Origin: Hyphomicrobiales bacterium
Lineage (GTDB): Bacteria > Pseudomonadota > Alphaproteobacteria > Rhizobiales > Beijerinckiaceae
DNA: 10,263 nt
Assembly (NCBI GenBank): GCA_947374125.1
Contig: CANCAR010000095.1
Coordinates: 1 to 10,263 of the forward strand
Reading direction: 5' to 3'
Shown: positions 6,410 through 10,263 of the stretch, piece after piece
Layout: each line of letters starts with the position of its first letter
How positions within the stretch are numbered: position 1 is the stretch's first letter
The notes under the pieces: model-generated
Told to the model about the DNA's origin: nothing
Database searches by the model: none
What the model saw: only the letters and a program-made list of their open reading frames with translations
Translations under genes and position numbers: made by a program

Positions 6410-7260
6410 GCCGCGCGGTCCCCTGCGGCATTGCCTGCGACCGTCACATGCACCGGGCGCGTATGCCGAAGTGCCGGAATTCGGCTGCGGGCGTCTTGAA
6501 CCTCTGCGAGATCTATCTTGGCCAAGATGATGCCCGGCTCATCGCCAGCCTCGGCCAATACGCGGCCCCACGGGTCAATAATGATCGAATGACCATAGGT
6601 CTCGCGGCCATCTTCATGCAATCCGGCTTGTGCAGCTGAGATCATGAACGCGCCGTTTTCAATAGCACGAGCCCGCTGCAAAATGCTCCAATGGGCCTCG
6701 CCCGTCTGCTTTGTGAAGCAAGCGGGGGCGGATAATACGCTGCATCCCGCATCTGCCAATGCGCGGAAAAGATAGGGAAAGCGCACATCATAACAAATCG
6801 CCATGCCAAGGCGTGCATGGGGAATATCGACCGCCACGGCCTTAAGGCCGCCCGTAAAGGTATTGGATTCCCGCCATGTCTCGCCGTTTGGCAAATCTAC
6901 ATCAAACAGATGCAGCTTGTCATAGCGGGCGAGCAATTTTCCGTCCTGACCAATCACAAAAGCGCGGTTAGCTACCTTGTCGCCATTCTTGATCGCGAGC
7001 GACCCGATATGGATGGTGATGGTCAATTCCTTGGCAAGCGCACTGAGCGCTGCGAGCATCGGATCTTCGGCCTCAGAACGGATGGCTGAGAGCAAAGCGG
7101 GACGATCCCGGTTTACGATATTCGATATTTCCGGCGTCTGGACATAGGTTGCGCCCGCTTTCGTCGCTTCGCGGATCATGCGCACGGCATCATCGAGATT
7201 TTCAGCCGGATCGCGCTTGCCGCGCATTTGAACGCAGGCTGCCGTGAACAGTGTTGTCAT
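6406..7260 (-). CDS. NIT1-like carbon-nitrogen hydrolase, probable deaminated glutathione amidase
   Basis: This nitrilase-superfamily hydrolase has the Glu-Lys-Cys triad at Glu44 (QTPEIS), Lys115 (YDKLHLFDVDLP) and Cys156 (MAICYDVRFP). The ESNTFTGG (131-138), AHWSILQRARAIENGAFMIS (189-208) and GHSIIIDPWG (223-232) blocks resemble the NIT1 branch. NIT1 removes deaminated glutathione, a side product of transaminases acting on glutathione. NIT2-type omega-amidase is the main alternative. The open frame extends to 7386 but I chose the ATG at 7260. There the protein starts MTTLFTAACVQM as expected, TGAGGA lies 10 nt upstream, and the longer version would overlap grxC with non-family sequence. The result is 284 residues. 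It lies 13 nt after grxC and overlaps the DUF1178 start by 4 nt. Confidence 0.92.
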   Translation of the reverse strand: MTTLFTAACVQMRGKRDPAENLDDAVRMIREATKAGATYVQTPEISNIVNRDRPALLSAIRSEAEDPMLAALSALAKELTITIHIGSLAIKNGDKVANRAFVIGQDGKLLARYDKLHLFDVDLPNGETWRESNTFTGGLKAVAVDIPHARLGMAICYDVRFPYLFRALADAGCSVLSAPACFTKQTGEAHWSILQRARAIENGAFMISAAQAGLHEDGRETYGHSIIIDPWGRVLAEAGDEPGIILAKIDLAEVQDARSRIPALRHTRPVHVTVAGNAAGDRAA

Positions 7261-7273
7261 GGGGTCTAATTCC

Positions 7274-7531
7274 TCAAAGCTGCAAAAGCGCGTCAAGTTT
7301 GCCCGCGTTTTCCAGCGCATAAATATCATCGCATCCGCCGACATGCGTTGCGCCGATGAAAATTTGCGGAACAGATGACCGGCCATTGGCCTTTATCGCC
7401 ATCGCGGCCTGCGCATCGCCACCGGCTGAAACGTCAATCTGGTTATAGGTCACGCCCTTCTTGTTCAAAAGCTCGAGCGCTGAATGACAATAGGGGCACC
7501 ATGATTTGGTATAGATCGTGACAGGCTGCAT
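7274..7531 (-). CDS. grxC: Glutaredoxin 3 (GrxC)
   Basis: This is a glutathione-dependent disulfide oxidoreductase of 85 residues with a thioredoxin fold. The dithiol active site is CPYC at 12-15 (context TKSWCPYCHSALELL). SVPQIFIG at 53-60 supplies the cis-proline (Pro55). GGCDDIYALENAGKLDALL (65-83) is the glutathione-binding C-terminal part of GrxC, including the extra Cys67 also found in Escherichia coli Grx3. It reduces protein and ribonucleotide-reductase disulfides with electrons from glutathione in the cytoplasm. AAGGA stands nine bases before the ATG. It follows comF by 44 nt and precedes the NIT1-like gene by 13 nt, so the two glutathione-related genes are probably one transcript. 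Confidence 0.96.
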   Translation of the reverse strand: MQPVTIYTKSWCPYCHSALELLNKKGVTYNQIDVSAGGDAQAAMAIKANGRSSVPQIFIGATHVGGCDDIYALENAGKLDALLQL

Positions 7532-7575
7532 ACTGGTATATCCTTATACGCGTTGGCATCGTTTATATAGGATAA

Positions 7576-8325
7576 CTAGCCCACCTTTGCCACCATCGCG
7601 AAGACAAGAAGATCGACAGAGGCCGCGCCCGCTTTCAAAAGGGTTCGCGCGGCGGCGTTTCCGGTTGAGGCCGTCGTCATAACATCATCCACCAGCACGA
7701 TCCGTGCGCCAAAGAGAGTGGCCTGTTCGGTCTCATTGACCTTGAAAGCTTTTTCTAAATTATTGGCGCGTTCATTTCGGGTCAGGCCCACTTGGGGGCG
7801 GGTCGCTTTGACGCGCTGCAGCGTTTCAAAGCCGACAGGAACACCCGATTTTTGGCTGATGACGTCCGCCAAAGCCACGGCTTGGTTAAACCGTCGCCGC
7901 CAGAGCCGCAAAAAATGCAAGGGAATCGGTACAATGAGGGTTGCGTCTTTGAGAAGGTCTTGGCCCTCTCGAGCCATCCAAACGCCCATAGTCCGTGCCA
8001 GTTCGGTTTGGTCGCGATATTTTAAGCCATGCACCAATTCACGGGCTACTCCGTCATATCGGGCCACGCCTCGTGCCCGGCCAAAGACCGGCGGATCGGC
8101 AACGGCTAACGGCGACAGCATCATGCCGCCATGTTCAACGGGCAAAGGCGTGCCGTATCGGTCACAGACGGGTCGTTCAATAAACGGCATTTGCCGCCAA
8201 CACGCGGGGCAAAGCCCATCTTGATCAGCAAGGGCCGCGCTGCACGCTATGCAGGAGGGCGGGTAGATGAGATCGACCACCCGCTTACCGAAATTCCGGA
8301 ACGCGTCAAAATTCAGGTTCCCCAT
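7576..8325 (-). CDS. comF: ComF family phosphoribosyltransferase-like protein
   Basis: ComF proteins join an N-terminal zinc finger to a phosphoribosyltransferase fold. They are needed for DNA uptake in competent bacteria, but their biochemical role is not firmly known. From the chosen start there are 249 residues. YPPSCIACSAAL (21-32) and GLCPACW (37-43) supply four zinc cysteines (25, 28, 39, 42). The central part has LKYRDQTELA (101-110), VPIPLH (132-137), RRRFNQAVALA (143-153) and RPQVGLTRNERANNLEKAF (176-194). The PRPP-binding loop is IVLVDDVMTTASTGNAAARTL (209-229), with Asp213 and Asp214. An ATG nine codons upstream (8352) is possible, but I chose 8325 because AAAGGG precedes it at a normal distance and the family normally starts close to here. 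No other competence genes are near. Confidence 0.93.
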   Translation of the reverse strand: MGNLNFDAFRNFGKRVVDLIYPPSCIACSAALADQDGLCPACWRQMPFIERPVCDRYGTPLPVEHGGMMLSPLAVADPPVFGRARGVARYDGVARELVHGLKYRDQTELARTMGVWMAREGQDLLKDATLIVPIPLHFLRLWRRRFNQAVALADVISQKSGVPVGFETLQRVKATRPQVGLTRNERANNLEKAFKVNETEQATLFGARIVLVDDVMTTASTGNAAARTLLKAGAASVDLLVFAMVAKVG

Positions 8326-8329
8326 GGCG

Positions 8330-8362
8330 CTACCCTTTGACCTTGCCTGCATAAACGATCAT
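8330..8362 (-). CDS. Possible 10-codon leader ORF before comF
   Basis: This ATG is preceded by AGGAG with a six-base spacer, the best Shine-Dalgarno at the comF 5' end. It opens a frame different from comF, encodes MIVYAGKVKG and stops with TAG four nt before the preferred comF ATG. This arrangement would allow translational coupling into comF. It may simply be chance, since the same AGGAG bases directly abut the start codon of the divergent gene at 8374. No homology can be judged at this length. Confidence 0.3.
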   Translation of the reverse strand: MIVYAGKVKG

Positions 8363-8365
8363 ACA
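8337..8365 (+). promoter_or_regulatory. Candidate promoter for the methyltransferase-like gene, implying a leaderless mRNA
   Basis: TTGACC (8337-8342) and CATACA (8360-8365) are separated by 17 bases, with five and three consensus matches. The expected transcription start falls at about 8372-8374, on or next to the ATG at 8374. That gene has no Shine-Dalgarno, which fits a leaderless transcript. The promoter would lie within the 5' region of the divergent comF transcript. Confidence 0.33.
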
Positions 8366-8373
8366 CCGCTCCT

Positions 8374-9282
8374 ATGAGCAATACGCCCCGTCTTTTTGAA
8401 CAGGGTCTGATCCGGGCGCGGTTGCAGCGCGCCATTAGGCAGGGACCTGAAGATTTTCTGCTGACGCGCGCGGCATCCGATCTTTCGGACCGGCTGGAGG
8501 CGGTGCTTCGGCAGTTTGGCACGGTTCTCGACCTCGGAACACCCGGTCCCCATGCCGCGGATGCCCTTCTGGCTTCAGGCCGCGCTAAACATGTCCTTCG
8601 CGCAGCGCCAGTAGCGGAAGCCCGCGGTCCGGGTTCAATTGCTACCATTGTCGCTGATGCAGGGCTTTTACCCTTTGGTTCGGCGAGCCTCGACGCAGTT
8701 ATATCGCTGTTAGCCTTGCAAACGGTTGATGATCTGCCTGGAGCTTTGATGCAAATTCGGCGGGCCCTTCGGCCCGATGGGCTTTTCCTTGCTTGCGTTT
8801 TAGGGGGAGCCAGCCTCACCGAGTTGCGCCAAAGCTTGGCGGCTGCGGAGAGTGAAATGGAGGGCGGCATCAGCCCACGTGTCGTCCCTTTTGCCGATAT
8901 TAGCGATCTTGGTGGATTGCTCCAACGGGCAGGCTTTGCACTGCCTGTATCAGATGTCGACAGCTTTACTGTTCGCTACGCCAATCCGCTTGGTCTTATG
9001 CAGGACCTCAGACGGATGGGTGCTACTAATCCGCTCATCGAGCGCCGCAAGACGCCGCTCCGCCGCGCGACGCTCGTGCGCGCCTTGGAAATTTATAGCG
9101 AGTGGTTTTCGGATCCTGACGGTCGCGTCAGGGCAACCGTCGAGTTCATTTGGATATCGGGATGGACGCCGCATGAGAGCCAGCAAAAGCCGCTTAAGCC
9201 CGGCTCAGCGGCCAAGCGTCTGGCCGATGCGCTTGGCGTCCCTGAAGTTTCCACCGGCGCCCAACCTCGTCAAGAAAACTGA
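8374..9282 (+). CDS. SAM-methyltransferase-fold protein, BioC/NDUFAF5-like
   Basis: The protein has 302 residues with a class I methyltransferase layout. Strand 1 is TVLDLGTPGP (50-59). IVADAGLLPFGSASLDAVIS (92-111) and RRALRPDGLFLACVLGG (129-145) are post-motif blocks. The C-terminal FIWISGWTPHES (258-269) and QQKPLKPGSAAKRLADAL (270-287) are distinctive of the alphaproteobacterial protein family usually encoded beside comF. This family is related to mitochondrial NDUFAF5, a complex I assembly factor that hydroxylates an arginine of NDUFS7. The function of the bacterial members is not established, and a role in respiratory complex assembly is inference. Motif I lacks the usual GxGxG, and the acidic residue expected after strand 2 is missing (VLRAAPVAEAR), so SAM binding may be altered. 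There is no Shine-Dalgarno. It diverges tightly from comF. Confidence 0.85.
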   Translation: MSNTPRLFEQGLIRARLQRAIRQGPEDFLLTRAASDLSDRLEAVLRQFGTVLDLGTPGPHAADALLASGRAKHVLRAAPVAEARGPGSIATIVADAGLLPFGSASLDAVISLLALQTVDDLPGALMQIRRALRPDGLFLACVLGGASLTELRQSLAAAESEMEGGISPRVVPFADISDLGGLLQRAGFALPVSDVDSFTVRYANPLGLMQDLRRMGATNPLIERRKTPLRRATLVRALEIYSEWFSDPDGRVRATVEFIWISGWTPHESQQKPLKPGSAAKRLADALGVPEVSTGAQPRQEN

Positions 9283-9302
9283 TCTAACCAAACGTTAATC
9301 TC

Positions 9303-9324
9303 CGCGTCACGCCGCCGTGAGGCG
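9303..9324 (+). terminator. GC-rich hairpin after the methyltransferase-like gene
   Basis: The arms CGC-G-TCACG and CGTGA-G-GCG pair around a CCGC loop, giving eight base pairs and one G/G mismatch, starting 21 nt after the stop codon. No T-tract follows (the next bases are ATAGGGCGC), so it is not a classical intrinsic terminator. It may protect the 3' end or weaken read-through into the gene at 9380. The rest of the 9283-9379 gap shows no clear promoter; the Shine-Dalgarno GAGGAG is at 9366-9371. Confidence 0.35.
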
Positions 9325-9379
9325 ATAGGGCGCTTTATTCCCCCATAGCCCTTTCGGGTGCGAACGAGGAGATAAGACA

Positions 9380-9877
9380 ATGAAGTTTGGTAAAAAGACG
9401 ATTATAGCTGGAGCCGTTACGGTGCTGGTTGCAGGCGGAGCGTTTACGGCCTTCGCCAAAGGCATGCAACACCACGATATGATGGGTGGTCGCATGCGCC
9501 AGATGTGCGACGCAAAAGATCCGATGGGCCCGAAGCTTCTGGAACGCTTACAGCGTTCTGTTAAGCCAACCGATGCTCAAAAGCCAGAATTTGAGGCGCT
9601 AAAGACCGCGTTGGCTTCCGCCGAAGCAACGGTAAAAGCCACCTGTCCAGCTGACCCCGCGTCTGTCGATCGCACCCCTCCGGGCATGCTTTCGGGCATG
9701 GAGCAGCATTTAACCGCCATGCTCAGCGCGGTAAAGACCGTTCGCCCTGCATTTGATGCGCTTTATGCCAAGCTTGATGACAAGCAGCGCGATGCCCTGC
9801 GCTGGTCATCGCCGTTTGGTCGAGAGCACGGTGGCGGTCATCACAAAATGATGGACGACGCACCTAAGGCGCAATAA
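9380..9877 (+). CDS. Secreted Met/His-rich protein resembling Spy/CpxP (LTxxQ-type)
   Basis: The protein has 165 residues. The N-terminus is a signal peptide: Lys-rich MKFGKK, a hydrophobic core (about 7-22), and an AFA cleavage motif ending near residue 26. The mature protein begins with a Met/His-rich segment (GMQHHDMMGGRMRQM, 28-42) and ends with another (GGGHHKMMDD, 151-160). Between them are helices containing PTDAQKPEFEAL (63-74) and LYAKLDDKQRDAL (128-140), which resemble the two LTxxQ motifs of Spy/CpxP periplasmic chaperones. Two cysteines, Cys43 and Cys89, could form a disulfide outside the cytoplasm. GAGGAG eight nt before the ATG fixes the start. Function is inferred: a periplasmic chaperone or metal-binding stress protein. 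The family assignment is by pattern, and no partner two-component system is nearby. Confidence 0.75.
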   Translation: MKFGKKTIIAGAVTVLVAGGAFTAFAKGMQHHDMMGGRMRQMCDAKDPMGPKLLERLQRSVKPTDAQKPEFEALKTALASAEATVKATCPADPASVDRTPPGMLSGMEQHLTAMLSAVKTVRPAFDALYAKLDDKQRDALRWSSPFGREHGGGHHKMMDDAPKAQ

Positions 9878-9896
9878 TCCGCTTTAGCTCATAAAG

Positions 9897-10263
9897 TCAG
9901 CCGCGGGCGATCTCGATTTGCGCCCGCGCGCCACTTCTCAGTTGGCCGAAATCCGTGCCAATCGCCATGAGATCATAACCCTTTTTGATGAGATCGCGCG
10001 CGGCCAGTGGGCTTGGTGCAAAACAGCACGCAGCTTTGCCATGGGCATGCGCCCGCGCCACAACATGGTCGAGCGCGTCAGCCACATCTTTGCGGGCCGG
10101 GTCAACATTTGCGCCCTGTGAAAGCGCGATGGACAGATCCGACGGTCCGACAAACACTGCATCAATCCCCGGTGTTGCCAGAATATCATCCAAAGCAGCC
10201 AAAGCCTCACGCGTTTCGATCATAGCGATGGCAACCGATAGGGCATTACCTGCCTTGAGATAG
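9897..10263 (-). CDS. HpcH/HpaI aldolase family protein, C-terminal part
   Basis: This class II aldolase fragment runs off the right edge; 121 residues plus the stop are visible. The frame is open through the window end, so the Met at 10223 is internal and not the start. IAMIETREALAALDDIL (12-28) and DAVFVGPSDLS (34-44) are the metal-binding motifs. Glu16 and Asp42 of the fragment are 26 residues apart, the same spacing as the metal ligands Glu149 and Asp175 of Escherichia coli HpaI. The rest, with HGKAACCFAPSPLAARDLIKKGYDLMAIGTD, matches the end of the family. Such enzymes cleave 2-keto-4-hydroxy acids to pyruvate and an aldehyde. The substrate cannot be told from this part. It converges on the Spy-like gene with 19 bp between the stops. 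Confidence 0.9.
   Translation of the reverse strand, partial: YLKAGNALSVAIAMIETREALAALDDILATPGIDAVFVGPSDLSIALSQGANVDPARKDVADALDHVVARAHAHGKAACCFAPSPLAARDLIKKGYDLMAIGTDFGQLRSGARAQIEIARG

Noticed and set aside
7261..7386. N-terminal extension of the nitrilase frame by 42 codons
   Set aside because: It overlaps grxC in another frame, is not nitrilase-like, and a good Shine-Dalgarno sits before the ATG at 7260.
8313..8870. A 185-codon minus-strand frame opposite the methyltransferase-like gene, reaching into the comF 5' end
   Set aside because: Its composition is Arg/Ser/Ala-rich without motifs, and the plus-strand frame has a recognisable family C-terminus.
9882..9896. CTTTA-GCTCA-TAAAG hairpin between the Spy-like gene and the aldolase gene as a bidirectional terminator
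   Set aside because: The stem is only five mostly A-T pairs with no T-run, too weak to call.
1..10263. Search for mobile elements, CRISPR arrays, tRNA or rRNA genes, phage or defence genes
   Set aside because: No transposase or integrase motifs, regularly spaced repeats, tRNA-like cloverleaf or defence-type domains were seen. All major frames are accounted for by housekeeping or common accessory families.

Overview
This window is a gene-dense chromosomal stretch, most likely from an alphaproteobacterium of the Sphingomonadales type. That placement is inferred from the protein sequences: an EI(Ntr)-type PtsP with a GAF domain, UbiG of the ubiquinone pathway, a DUF1178 protein, an alphaproteobacterial ComF/Grx/nitrilase cluster, and moderately high GC. 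It also rests on gene order as I remember it. No RNA genes, insertion sequences, CRISPR arrays or phage genes are visible. Nothing in codon use or gene content suggests horizontal transfer.

Layout. Positions 1-5034 form a minus-strand block read from right to left: lysC (aspartate kinase), ptsP (nitrogen-PTS enzyme I), prfA (release factor 1) and the 5' part of prmC (release factor methyltransferase). PrmC modifies the RF1 made by the gene directly before it, and the two reading frames overlap by four bases. A 153-bp divergent region (5035-5187) separates lysC from ubiG (plus strand). It contains a near-perfect 24-bp dyad that covers the best lysC promoter candidate, and a second short hairpin near ubiG.

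Positions 5939-8325 are a second minus-strand block: comF, grxC (glutaredoxin 3), a NIT1-like carbon-nitrogen hydrolase, and a DUF1178 protein whose GTG start overlaps the hydrolase stop. The grxC-nit pair suggests a shared link to glutathione. A non-canonical SAM-methyltransferase-fold protein (8374-9282, plus) diverges from comF. Only 11 bp separate its start codon from a small leader ORF that ends 4 nt before comF. After a 97-bp gap come a secreted, Met/His-rich Spy/CpxP-like protein (plus) and, convergent with it, the 3' part of an HpcH/HpaI-type aldolase that runs off the right edge.

Almost all of the coding content is ordinary housekeeping, and I see no convincing undescribed multi-gene system. 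The most useful second looks are at small scale: an internal translation start in lysC that would yield a separate regulatory subunit, the dyad over the lysC/ubiG divergent promoter region, a strong hairpin in the ptsP leader, the comF leader ORF with its very tight divergent junction, and the degenerate cofactor site of the comF-adjacent methyltransferase homologue.
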